Assembly (NCBI GenBank): GCA_037576215.1 | Contig: JBANDB010000002.1 | Coordinates: forward strand, 4,712,001-4,776,000 | DNA: 64,000 nt | Reading direction: 5' to 3' | DNA from: Armillaria gallica | Taxonomy: Eukaryota > Basidiomycota > Agaricomycetes > Agaricales > Physalacriaceae | Part shown: positions 44,865-56,214 of the stretch, piece after piece | Position numbering within the stretch: the first letter of the stretch is position 1 | Layout: the number at the start of each line of letters is the position of its first letter | Program-made: the position numbers and the translations under genes | Notes under the pieces: generated by a model | Told to the model about the DNA's origin: nothing | What the model saw: the letters and a program-made list of their open reading frames with translations, nothing else | Database searches by the model: none

Positions 44865-45844
44865 CTAACTCGACCATATGGCTCCGCTTCCAAGCGCCCT
44901 TCTGGGCACGATGACTCGCAGCATCTCGCCGTCGAATTCGGCACGGACCTGGACGAGGTCGGCGTCATAACCAAATGATATGCGCCTTTCAAAATGACCT
45001 CCGCCAGCATCCCACGAGTCTGCGACGACATGTAATATACGCCTCCGCTTTGTAGCTAGTGTTCTGTGGCGCATGGATTTAAATTAGTTAATTGCAAAAA
45101 TGAAAAAGAGCGAGGTACGCACATGCCATCACGCTTGAAACCCGGTAAACACACGTTGAGACGGTACTCTTGGGGAGTGGTCTCGACTTCAATCCATGAG
45201 TCCGGAGGTGGGGGTGCGTTTGACAGGAATGGTTCGTGGGGGGCTGATGATGGCTCCGAATGTGCCGGAGGTTGCTGTGAAGGGAGGATTGTTGGAGGTT
45301 CGGGCGGTGGATATGAATCGGAGGATGCAGAGGATGAGGGTCTGGTTCGTGATATAGAAGGAGGTCGGGGAATAGGTGTCGGGACTGGGAGGGACATCGG
45401 ACGCTGAGTCTGGGATTGGGGCTCAGGCAGAGGAGGCGAAGGAAGGGGCCCAGGGTTCTCATCCTCTTCAGTAACTGGCGCTGCTTTTGGGAGGGTATGA
45501 AATGGTATTTGTGGTGGTATTGGTAAGGAGGCAGACGATGTCCGGTCAATTTGAGACGGAGCAGCAGCGGCAAGAATTGGGGAGGCAGGTGAGCTCTGCG
45601 ACGGCAGCGAGTAGGGCCTTGGAAACGGCAGAATCTGTTGGCTCGTCGATGTTCCCGACGTCGTTGTTATGCTCGTCCAGTCCGACTCGACTTGTTCTTC
45701 GCTGTATGCGGGTGGGTCCACCGACGGTAGGGGTACCTCCCGAGGCGTGTCGAACGACGCATGTCGTCTGCTGAACGAAGAATTGCGTGGCGGGTATCGA
45801 GGGCGTTGCTTCGTCAAGACGGACGGTGGCGGCGACGTCGACAT
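44865..45844 (-). CDS. Hsp20/alpha-crystallin domain protein with long Pro/Ser-rich N-terminus
   Basis: Two exons. The first (MSTSPPPSVLTKQRPRYPPR) carries about 210 residues of Pro/Ser-rich, low-complexity sequence (PLPSPPLPEPQSQTQRPMSL, PPEPPTILPSQQPPAHSEP), then enters the alpha-crystallin domain with SWIEVETTPQEYRLNVCLPG and FKRDG. After an intron (GTGCGTACC...CCACAG) it continues TLATKRRRILHVVADSWD, GGHFERRISFGYDADLVQVR and AEFDGEMLRVIVPRR. The beta-strand pattern and the final ...GEMLRVIVPRR strand are family-typical. Small heat-shock proteins hold unfolding clients. The long disordered N-terminus is unusual for a chaperone and may instead mark a regulatory Hsp20-like protein. Confidence 0.82.
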
Positions 45845-48376
45845 CGAAGTACTGAAATTGAAGTAAGGATGATTCTCGTTGCCTATATTTCACTTTTCGA
45901 AACTGTTGGCTTTGTTTGGTCGTGGCGTGTGAATCATGATGTCACCCCGTGCCTTATGCAAATTCGACCACCGGGTTCTGGCTGCGCCCCTTCTCCACCG
46001 CCACCGTTGTAAGCCCACTTCATTACTGGTTCCGACAAGCGGAACATTATTAACTTCGCCTTGGTCGAGCGCCCTTTGTAAATCTCTTCGACTCCAACTT
46101 TCCTCGCGCTTCTAGGCGCCTTGCTCAGGTATCCACATGCACGTTGGCAATTCTCCGTTGCATTCGTGTCCTAATACAGCTTATCCATGATCTTGTCGTC
46201 ACCATCAGTGTTATTACTGACGCCTTTGTCTGCTACTGCGGTTATACTCGCCGTCCTACTGTCGGTTAGCATTCTACGGCTGCTTCTACAAACGTACGAT
46301 CTTATAGGCTTCTCTTTATCACCATCTCCACAGCATCAATATTTGCCTCTATGACCACTGGAAACCGACAAATCGAGACCGTCGTGACGTCTGTATAGTA
46401 TTTGTCTTCAGCCGTCGTCGCGGGGCTCCTCGGGGTTCCCACATCATGTTGCGATATGGATGCAATATGCTCCGATGCTCTATCTGCTATCCTTTGGGCT
46501 CATGCTAAGAGAGTAAATCAAATGTCGGTCGGGTGATCTCGCGACGCGCGTCTATCAATACTGTCCGTCTATTCGACTACATATGACTTTCTTGCATGCG
46601 TCACAATTTGTAGCAGTGGAGGCACGGTCTGTCGATCCTTCATTCCACGTCTTCAAGAACGTTATTTCCATGATCGAAGCTCTCGTATCGGAGCCGGAAC
46701 TGCGTACGATGATGGTACGATTTTTGGTTCCAGTACAGAATGTAGCAATCCAACTTTCGCTCGAGTTCCAGCTCCGGTGCCGTTGAAGAAGCTCTTCCAT
46801 TCCTCATGTATTCGTACGGATATGAGACTCCGTGAAATATTTTCTCAGCACAGATCGGCTATTTGGCAAGTCTCACAGCCCCATGTGATGTTTCGTAGAC
46901 CCGAAAATGCCAAACGTTTCTAGGTATTCGAACTCACAGATCCCAGTTCGTTCTTCTCTCAAATATCTCAACCTCTGCCTGGAGGGGCCTGGAGGTACTA
47001 TCAATAGACGGTACCTGGGCCTTGAATCACGCTTCGGTCTGCTATCATCAACTACTTTATCGGCCGTCACCGGTTCTCCGGTGCGAAACATTTGCTGAAA
47101 CCCGCGAGAGACTTCGCGATCAACAAGGGGCGCTATTTGTCGAACTTCGATTTATCGCAATCGGTTACATACCGTAAGTCTTCCTTTGAAAGACCGAGTA
47201 TGCTAAACTACGGGCTACCCAAGGCGCCGCTGAACAGGAAGGGGAAACATCGTACACCGGTTCTGTTACTTGAATTGGAATTCTGACACCATTTTGGCTT
47301 TAAGCGTGCACCGCCTTAAATTCAAATTGCGAGCAATGCTTGATTCAAGCTTGCTCGGCGTCTAGGACAGCCGTCAATGCTACGACAAAGACACCAGTCG
47401 GTTAACACTGCGTGCTCCGCCTGCCCGTAGACAACGGAGGCGAATCGGAAAACTCCGACGTCCTCATCAGCGTTTCAACAGTTCGCGTATTTGCTTGACA
47501 GGTTCTGATTATAATTTCTCCTTGAAGGATCTCAGAGAATACTTTGAGATAGCGAGAGGATCAGGCTGTGTTGGCCGCGTCTTTGTCCGTAGTTATCCCT
47601 TCTTCCTTTCTTCCAAGCCTCACTTGAATCCCTGTGTATTCCGAGGTCGTACTTATATTCCACTGGGTCTTAGCCACGAATAGATTCAGCATCAAGCGCA
47701 ACGTTCAGAGATGAAGGAGTGGTATTACATATCCTCCATCGAGGGAACCACGTCGTCATTCTGCCGACTACATGATTTGTGTCTGCGACGGAACGAACTT
47801 ACGAGTGCCCAAAAAATTGTACAAGAAGTGAAATGATTCCCATTTCGTGGCGTCATCTCCAATTCATCCTTGTGTGGTGCCAATATCGTAACCAATGCTG
47901 ACCTGTCATAGGGTAGCCGGGATCGATAGAATCATCAATTACGACGCTCTGTTGATGTTCAGAAATGTGACCTACTTAACTATACTCATTCAAGAGGTCG
48001 CTTTGTGGGGCTTAAAAAGCGGAAGGGCTCTTGTAGCGTTCGATGTTATTCACCTTCCTTATTACTATATATATCAGATACCATTCACGATTCAACTCGG
48101 GGATCTTGAATTCAGGCATAGGCATTGAGTTGATTGAAACCTATTCAAACGCCATTGAACCAGCTCTAGCTGCGTCCTTTACAGTTCCCAGGCCTCGGTG
48201 TGGAATCTACCTCACTGCGTAATTATATTGATATCATTTATCACTAATTCACGATATAATGAACAAATAATGAATCTGATGGCCAGATACGGAATGTATC
48301 ATGTGACCGCGAATAGCTTAGGCAACCTTTAAGTAATCTTAGACAACTGACAGTATACCTCGCACCATATTCGGAC
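45845..48376. other. Long stretch without a supported gene
   Basis: Only short frames occur (46583-46786, 46907-47098, 47495-47683, 47895-48128). Some leucine-rich pieces (SSLKYLNLCLEGPGGTINRR) are reminiscent of LRR or F-box tails, but no start, splicing or domain can be supported. It may be a decayed F-box gene. Confidence 0.45.
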
Positions 48377-49152
48377 ATGGACGACGACGACAAAGGCGTA
48401 TTCAACCGTCGATTCCGGTTCTGCGGTTTTTTTCGCGAAAAGCCCGCTCGAGACCTGATCACACAATGCTCTCGGTGTACTCGATACTACGCTGCCTGTT
48501 GCGCACACCAGTCACTCAGGGGATCACTCGTCGTCCCTTGCCATCACGACAAGATTGTATTCACTGATGGCGCATGCTCCAACAACGGACGACAGGGTGC
48601 AACGGCAGGTATTGGTGTCGTTATTGGAGGCGTGGAGGAATGTCGATGGAGTATCCCTATAGATGACAACATCGACCCAGATTCTCCCAGGACCAGTCAG
48701 CGCGCAGAACTATTGGCAGCATTGGAAGGCCTGGAGAAACTACGCGAAGAGGAGACGTACATCGACGAATCGGAAGGAGAACAGCCCAGGAGGCACCAAA
48801 CGGCGAAGTTCAAGACTCACAAGTCAGCTAACCCAAGGGACCCTTACACCTGGGTAATTGTCACAGACTCTGAGTACGTTGTCTTAGGTATGACTGAATA
48901 TATCTACAAGTGGTGGGTGCGTAGGCTCGATATATGCGCCAAATTTGTATGCTAAATGCAACCTAGACCAATGGATGGCGCAATTCCCAAGGCAAGCGGG
49001 TAGCGAATTTGGATCTTTTCCTCAAGTTAGACGACGCTATCGGGCTCATAGAGCAAGAGGGAATTCAAGTAGGATTCTGGCACATTCCTCGAGAACTCAA
49101 TAGTGAAGCCGACGAACTCGCCAAAGCTGCTGCTCGCTACCGGGTCTTGTAG
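48377..49152 (+). CDS. RNase H domain protein (RNase HI type)
   Basis: Two exons joined at ...YIYKWW then TNGWRNSQGKRVANLDLFLK. All four catalytic acids are present in order: D in FTDGACSNN, E in SQRAELLAALEGL, D in VTDSEYVVLG, and D in NSEADELAKAAARY. It should cut the RNA strand of RNA:DNA hybrids. The N-terminus has a Cys-rich segment (CSRCTRYYAACCAHQ) that could bind metal. No reverse transcriptase or other retroelement part is nearby, so it looks like a host or domesticated gene. The frame is open throughout, about 240 residues. It lies at the right edge of the gene-poor repeat region. Confidence 0.9.
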
Positions 49153-49937
49153 ATCGTGCGTCGTGTCTCCATTCTTTCCTGATTCGTAAAAATCTGACTG
49201 CGCGTATGCTTACTACCTTCTAGTACTTCTGTACATGCGGATCCACGATCAGTGGTGAAGTTAATCGTGTATTGTTCTCTTTTGCTCTCGAACTGATACT
49301 TGTAGAATATTGAATGTGCGTCAACCGGTTCCTCGAACGTCCCATGCAAGTTTCATGTGCTGACTTCAAGTTTGCTTTTGTCTTGAGGTATATGGCACCT
49401 GTAAAAATACGACTAAGAAATTCAATGAGATCGAGCCAGTAATAACGTTCGCAATGACTTTTCAAGGGACAATGTTTCTTGGATGCTTCTTCATATTGTT
49501 AAATCCAATAGTAGCAAAGGCGCCCTGCTTTTTGTCCTGGATTTGGCGTTCTATATTCGTCTATTCGATGATTTAAGGTACCTTTTATCGCGCAATGCTC
49601 ACCTGCTTTTACCACCACTGGTCATTCGAAGACGAAAACTGTCTTCCACTTCAAGGAGTCCGATTCAAGCTCATTTTGGACGATTGCGTGTCTGCGGTAA
49701 ACGACTTTGTTGCTGCGTCCATTGACTGCAAAGCAATCACTATCATGGTCTTCTGTGACTCGTGACAAGTTAACGGCCCGGATATGTTTGCTGTCAAGTT
49801 CTTCCATCCTAGCCTGAACTTCTTAACAACAACAGGGCCTGGAATTCACGTCTTGTGGTCAATGTCGGCTCCGAGCTGCCACTTGGCCTAGATAAGTGGG
49901 TGAGTCACGCGAGGTGACCTCTTTGTCCGTTTCCAGG
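49153..49937. other. Intergenic stretch
   Basis: Lies between the RNase H and GH76 genes, both on the + strand. Short frames (49483-49725) have no motif. Confidence 0.5.
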
Positions 49938-51790
49938 ATGGAGATTTTCATTTTACTCTCCTTTCTCCTTCTTGCAATCTCCAGTGATCGTGCACTAGGG
50001 CAGTTTTCCATCAAACCTGCGTATACATGTCCAAAAACAACACGTACCGCGTTTGTTCGTATTTTACCGTCTCTGATCGATACATATGCTGATGCTTTAT
50101 CGCAGGAATTGACTCATCATCTAATGAATAAGTATTATAATTGGACTTCTGGTCGCTTGAATGGCGGTTCTGTCTGGACCGACGCCGTGAGTATCTTCGC
50201 AACTTGCAACTGATCACTCTCATGGTTCGAACTTCGAGTAATCACAGAACGCTCTTGAAACAGTGCACACGCTGATGTTGCAAAATAAACGAACAGATTG
50301 GGACGGCTTTGCGGATAACTCTTATCTTGGTCGGCACGCATTGAACACGTCGTCTGACTGGCAAGCCTTTACGGGTGGTTATATCGATGATGCTGGTGTA
50401 GAGTCGGTTTTCTTTCGCTTCTGATTGTTTCTCAAAGGTCTGCTCCAGTGGTGCATCCTTGATCTCTGGGCCATGGCCGACTACAAGACATTCAGAAGCG
50501 AAAACGGCGCCGAAGAGTATCTCGTAAACACTTCTGTTGAAAAATGCTTCTCTGTTGTTCTAATGGACTGCAGATCAGTGCAGGTCAGCTCTATGACAAG
50601 ATGTCAGAGAATTGGGACGATACCTGTGGGGGTGGAGGTGACCGATTTCACAGATGCAGTGTTTATAAACCTGAATTCGAGTAGTGTGGTGGACGACCGA
50701 TCACGGCTATAAGAATGCGATTACGAACGAACTTTTCTTGACAATTTCTGCTCAAGGTGAGCTTGATACTCTGAATTGGAGGATCTCTAGGATCAAGTCT
50801 AGTCCAGGATATCTTAGGTTCGGCAACGAAACATATTTGGAGAATGCAAAAAAGGTACAGTTGCGGAAACTGTTGTCTATCGGACGCAAGATTTTCATCA
50901 AACAATTTACAGACCTGGGCTTGGTGTAATTCCATGATGAACGCAATGATCTAGGCACTAACAGTTTCCATGCAGTAGAAGCTTCCGGAATGCGCAACTC
51001 TGAAGGTCTCTACAACGACGGTTTGGATGATTCATGTGTCAACAACGGTGAAGTATGTAGAGAGTTCTGTAGATTCGATGAGGGATTTTCTGATTGCTGT
51101 TGCAGACTACGTGGACTTACAATCAGGTGTGCTCAACGCCTCATGTCACGCATAGGCTGACCGGTTCGTTACTCCTCAGGGTGTCCTGGCGTCGGGTCTC
51201 GGCGCACTCTGGAAGGCCACAGGAAACAGAACTCTCTTGAAAGAGGCTGAGATAACCCTGGATGCGACGATCAAGGATATGACCGTGAATGGAGTGTTGA
51301 AAGAATCGTGCGATAGCGTCATCAAAACTGATGATCCTTGTGATATTGACCAGGTAGGCTCGTTGACCTTGTTATTCGTGCGGATGTAATGCTAATTTAT
51401 CCCTTCGAGCAAACGTTCAAGGCGTGTATGCTTCATTCCGTAGGCCTGTCGTCTGACTGGTGTATAATTTAGGGAATCTGGACCAAGCACCTACAATACT
51501 ACCTCATTTTTACTAATGACAAAGAGAAGATAGCCAAATATGGCTCTTTCTTGGGAGTACAAAGCCACGCAGTGATCAAGTACGCAACGAATGCGACGGA
51601 TGATATTAGTAATTTGTGGTATGCACGGGATGAGGTAGGTCTGCTTGCTATAGTCATGACGTTTGTTGTATTGATTGACCTAAAATTGAAGGGCGGTGCA
51701 ATATATAACGTTAAGAGTTTGCCTAGTGGCATTATGGCACATGTAGCTGCAGCTCAGTTCAGCGATTGTGAAGGAGTAGATTCAACCTAA
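49938..51790 (+). CDS. Secreted GH76 endo-alpha-1,6-mannanase-like protein
   Basis: Signal peptide MEIFILLSFLLLAISSDRAL, then a chain of about 10 short exons. Recognised blocks are TYADALSQELTHHLMNKYYN, SGRLNGGSVWTDAN, QNKRTDWDGFADNSYLGRHA, the catalytic region GGYIDDAGWCILDLWAMADY with its Asp-Asp pair, CGGGVWWTTDHGYKNAITNE, LFLTISAQGYLRFGN, EGLYNDGLDDSCVNN, TWTYNQGVLASGLGALWKA and IWTKHLQYYLIF. GH76 enzymes hydrolyse the alpha-1,6-mannan backbone or, as Dfg5/Dcw1, transfer GPI proteins to the cell wall. No C-terminal hydrophobic GPI signal is seen, so a secreted hydrolase is more likely. It pairs functionally with the GH92 gene of this window. Confidence 0.9.
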
Positions 51791-52043
51791 TACTGGTGTG
51801 CCAATATATTCCGTGAAGGAGACATGTTATATCCCGAAGCATTGAGGAGATTTGCCTAAGCATACTTGGCACAACACCCCAGCCATGACGTAGAAAGTTC
51901 AAATCGAACATTATGATCAATTGCATTACAAGTATAGGCCAAGAGTCCAATACATACTGCAACCACCAGATTCTGTAGATACGTTCCAGGAGATAGATAT
52001 TCATATACGTAGCGTTTGTTGAAGAGATCACAACGTTTATCAT

Positions 52044-53335
52044 TTATCTTTCTTGCGCGTTGTTGAGCAGGCGGAGGATGTGGAGGACTGCATAATGGCC
52101 AGCGGTCAGAACAGAGCTAAGCAGCAGATAGATACTTACATAGATTGATAAAGCTGTGAAGGAAATGATTCGTCAGCATGGCCAAAAAAAGCTGGTTCGA
52201 AAAGCTTACTCCAGGTAGAGGCTGATCGATCCCATAATGTATTCGTCGGGTGATAGCTTCGCATTGATCATGTACGTGTCGTAAACGACGTATCCACTGA
52301 AGAGGAGACATCCGAAGATAGCGTAGATGAGGTCCATAGTGCGACCGAAGGGGATGAAGATACCGACAAAGCCGGTCATGCCTGCGGGACACGTTTATAT
52401 AAGGAAGAGATGATCGTTGCTGCATACATACACAATGCGATGAGGCCACCGAAAAGGAAAGGACCCATCCCTTCAAAGTCATACTAGAACACACGAGGTG
52501 TCAGAGAGTGGACCACGTTACAAGCTCTAACTCGTACCTTTGATTGGAAGGTGAATAGGGTCAGACCAATGAACACTCCCAGAGTAATGAGCCTAGAAAA
52601 TCAATGAGCCAATTCTTTCGATGAATCGGTAGAGGACTGACAAGGCTTGGATGACAATGTCAGTTCGGTAGAAAGCAACTACGACTCCCAGCGTGAAGGC
52701 CTCCAAGACAGTAAAGGTCGAAAGCAATAGAAGATTGAGAGGGTGGTCATGGCGCTTCCAGTACAAGAATCCGAGGTTAACAAGTGTTCCGAAAAGAGGA
52801 ACATAGAACGACCAGGAACTAAATGACGAGTCAAAGCCAAAACAGGTCGCTAACGAGTTGCAACATACTGTGAGACGACCCAGCCAATTGTGGAGGGCGA
52901 TTGAGACATGGCACCCGAGACGATACATGTTGCAAGCTTTGAAAGACGTCAGAGAACAACACAAGGCACTACAGAAACTCAAGGTTTACTATTTGACAGA
53001 CTGAATGCCGTCGGGTCAGTACTGCGGTGTTTCAACGAGAGCTGTGGAGCACTCACGAAGGATAGTGTACACTTTGCGAACGAATGCCCTTCGGATCTCC
53101 GGGGCGCTTTCGGCTACGCTGACACCGTACTATTAAGTGCCAAGGGTTAATGAAAACGCCCAGAAAACTGTCAATGGCGACTTACCTTGAAGTCATCAGG
53201 GAGGTCACCGGCCTCGGGCTGGTCGTAGAAAGCGCCGCCTGAGCTGCTGCCAACGAGAGGATCACGGGGGTCGTTGCTGTGATTGGCCTTGGGAGTAGCA
53301 CCGTAGGAAGGAGGAGGGACTGGATATTGGCTCAT
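52044..53335 (-). CDS. BXI1: Bax inhibitor-1 / LFG family membrane protein
   Basis: Starts MSQYPVPPPSYGATPKANHS at 53335, a Pro-rich cytosolic head, then YGVSVAESAPEIRRAFVRKV, YTILR, several hydrophobic spans (WSFYVPLFGTLVNLGFLYWK, LLLSTFTVLEAFTLGVVVAF), LFTFQSKYDFEGMGPFLFGG and MDLIYAIFGCLLFSGYVVYD. It ends with the family signature DTYMINARLSPDEYIMGSIS and LLNNAQER, stop 52044. Seven introns. The conserved Asp-rich end (YDTYMI...DEYI) is intact. Family members leak calcium from the ER or vacuole and restrain programmed cell death. Confidence 0.92.
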
Positions 53336-53510
53336 GATGGTTGTATAGTACGATCGCTTACAGCGCCACTGGAACTTTCTTCGCGTATGTAAGCGATCCA
53401 CGTGCAAGGATAACACAGCCACTGACGGGTTTCCCAAGAAATTGAAATTCCCTTCAAAAATTTGCCCTCACATAAACTTGCTTCATTTCCGTCGGTGACC
53501 GCGTTGGTCG

Positions 53511-56214
53511 ATGTTCGCCTTGCGACAATGTCCAGGCATCGCTCGTGGATACGCGTCTGTCGCTAAAAGACTTCAGAAAATCGCTCGTAAAATCAGTCCA
53601 CCATCTCCTCTACTACTGCCATGGCACGGAAACGCGATCGAATCCTTCAAGAAGGCTGTGGATAATGGCGAAGAAAGGAAGCTGCTGTTCAATATCTATC
53701 CTCAGATGGAAATGACGAACATTTTGAGAGAACTGCCTGAAAACATTCCTCGGACCGACGAAAAGAGTACTATCCTGGTACTGTGCATCGCAGAGAAGCG
53801 CATGTTTGAACTTTTCAAAATGCTGGAAATGCGATATCCAGACTTGAAGATTGTATGGGAAGGCCCGCACGGGAAACCCTCAGCTCCTGCGGATGCAGAC
53901 TTGTAAGTCTGGCTTGGTTCAATAACGCAACTGACTTCTCACGTCTATCAGAATGTTAACGACAATGAGGGGATTTACCAAGAAGCATGCGTTCAGGCGC
54001 CTTCTAAATTCGCGTGTACAGGCGATTATTCTTGACGAAGCTCAGCACGGCGGGAAATCATTGTTGGTACTCTAACAGCTATGTGGATTGTTAACTTTCT
54101 TACATGTTTCGCAAAAGTTGGGATCGACTTTCATGGCGATTCAGTACAAATGATCCGTTCCCCTGGATTATAGGTTTGACATCCTTGCATCCCAAGCAGC
54201 TTCAAGCTCCCATGGAAATGAACGCACATTACAAATCACTCTTCTTCAGACGCGATCTACTCGACGAATGCAAGGAAATGTGGTCTGTGATCATGTTCTG
54301 GATGCATAACCGTGGTTATGAACTTTTCTCTGATAATACAGGGAGTGCGAAATGCGATTCAGCACCGTACCGACGCATATAGGACTGACGAAGCTTGAAT
54401 CCTGGAGATCAAAGTTCAGAGCGGAGGAACTCTCGCCTCTGATGTCGACGCCTGAAGTCATCTCAACTATTGTCAACGCATGGGTAGATCATTCTGCTTC
54501 GAGGAAGTCGACCATCGTACAATGTGTGGACTCGTCTCATTCTCTGGCCCTTGTGAATACTTTCGAAGAGCGCCAAGTCGACGCTAGGGTCCTCGGAAAG
54601 AACGGCGAAAACATGGAAGCTTTCAGATCAGGCGAATTCCCTGTCCTTCTGGTTGAAGGTTGGCAGAATATTTCTCCGTATTGAATATGTAGCCTTATTT
54701 CTTCCATAGATGCACAACGCGTCACAAACGCTAATCATGTTGACCTGGTCATTCTCGCTAACCCAGTCACTTCCCCAGGTACATTCCGTCAGATGGTAAG
54801 GTATTCATTTCATCCGTTATACTGAGGCTCATCGACACAGTTTTCAATGGGCACAATGGCGTCCCCCGAAACAGGCAAAACAGATTGCCATGTAGTGGAG
54901 ATAGTTGATACTGCGCGCACACAAACCGGTGGCCTAGAATGGGTCCCAAGCCCTATAGCACATACGCTGTATACCTGGACGAGATTGCACCCAGACCAGC
55001 CGTTGAATAGTACGCAAAAGAAGCTTCTTCGACTTTCATCCCCTTTACTATTATTTCATAGATGCCTCTATCGATGATATCAGGGAGCTTATTGGTGGGC
55101 CCTCCTACATCACATTACCGAGCCCCAAAACCCCGCTTCAGAGAAGGCGAGAACGAGCCGAGAAAGTCCAGGAGCGCCAACAACAGGTTTCCGTGGTCAC
55201 GGAAAGTGGCGAACAGGTCGAACCGAATGACTTTCCCACAGTGTCAGAGGATGATGTGCCTGAAACTGAAGTGGAACGCGACCTCAGGATTCTTAACTCT
55301 ATGGAAGATATTGTATGGTTCGACTGTGGTAGATGTGTGTATGTTACCGATTTAGGCGAACGGGGCTACATCGTGGTTGCGGCAATCAACCCGGATGGTG
55401 GGCGTAACTTTCTCTTGTGATGCCTGGTGACTAAGGTCTCTGAAGACGGGATTCCACAGCTTCGATATCGTGCTATTTACGATCCTCATCCACTCGACGG
55501 AGGTGCTATCCTCGAAATCACAAACACGCGGGCAGATATGATCCTCAATTTAGTCAATTTAACACCTGACGAAGGTCTTTCGATCAACAAAACCAAAAGC
55601 GTCGTTTACAGATACATAACCGAGGCGATGAATATAAGGTGAACACCTGCATCGTCTTACAGTCGAACTGTGTGTTGACGTTCGATCCAGACTGGCTACT
55701 TTGAGAGGATGGGAGAGAATCGGCCTTAACACTCGACAGATGGCAGCTATCAAGCGCCTTTGGCCAGTGGAAACGATCGAGAATGTCCGCATCAACGAAG
55801 AGGGAATACCCAGGGACGAATTTCTGACTTGGATGTCTCGCCTCAGCGGTTCATCGCTATTGGCTTGTCTGCGAAGCGGTATCCCTAACGAGGCATGTGT
55901 ATACTTGATATGCTCCCATGCAAAATTGCAACCGTCATTTTCAGGAGCATCCCTTTTTATCTGAACATACGATTTCAAACGTGGCAAACAGGATGCGAAG
56001 TGGATCGAGGGTAATATCTATCGCTAATCCTACGCAAGTCCTTTTATTGATTGTCCGGATACAACAGAGATGGGACATCGTCCGAACTACGAGGGTTCTC
56101 AAAAGACAGACGAAGCAAAAGAGGAAGGACATGAAGAAGAAACGTCTGAAAGAGAAGAGAGAAGCTCAAATGGAGCGAAGGGCAAAAAAAGCCAAGCAAC
56201 AGCTCGGTCCTTAG
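53511..56214 (+). CDS. IRC3-like mitochondrial helicase homologue with degraded ATPase motifs
   Basis: Starts MFALRQCPGIARGYASVAKR, a basic mitochondrial-import-like leader. Later exons follow the superfamily 2 IRC3 pattern: ILVLCIAEKRMFELFKMLEM, MLTTMRGFTKKHAFRRLLNS, VQAIILDEAQHGG (DEAQ instead of DEAH), FFRRDLLDECKEMWS, PEVISTIVNAWVDHSASRKS, LVILANPVTSPGTFRQM, MASPETGKTDCHVVEIVDTA and GLEWVPSPIAHTLYTWTRLH. Where Walker A should be, the sequence is LLFNIYPQMEMTNIL, with no GKT. The SAT motif and the motif VI arginines (normally QxxGRxxR) are not recognisable. The C-terminus is very basic (KRKDMKKKRLKEKREAQMER). ATP hydrolysis is unlikely; a nucleic-acid-binding role is possible. The stop overlaps that of the next gene. 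Confidence 0.7.
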
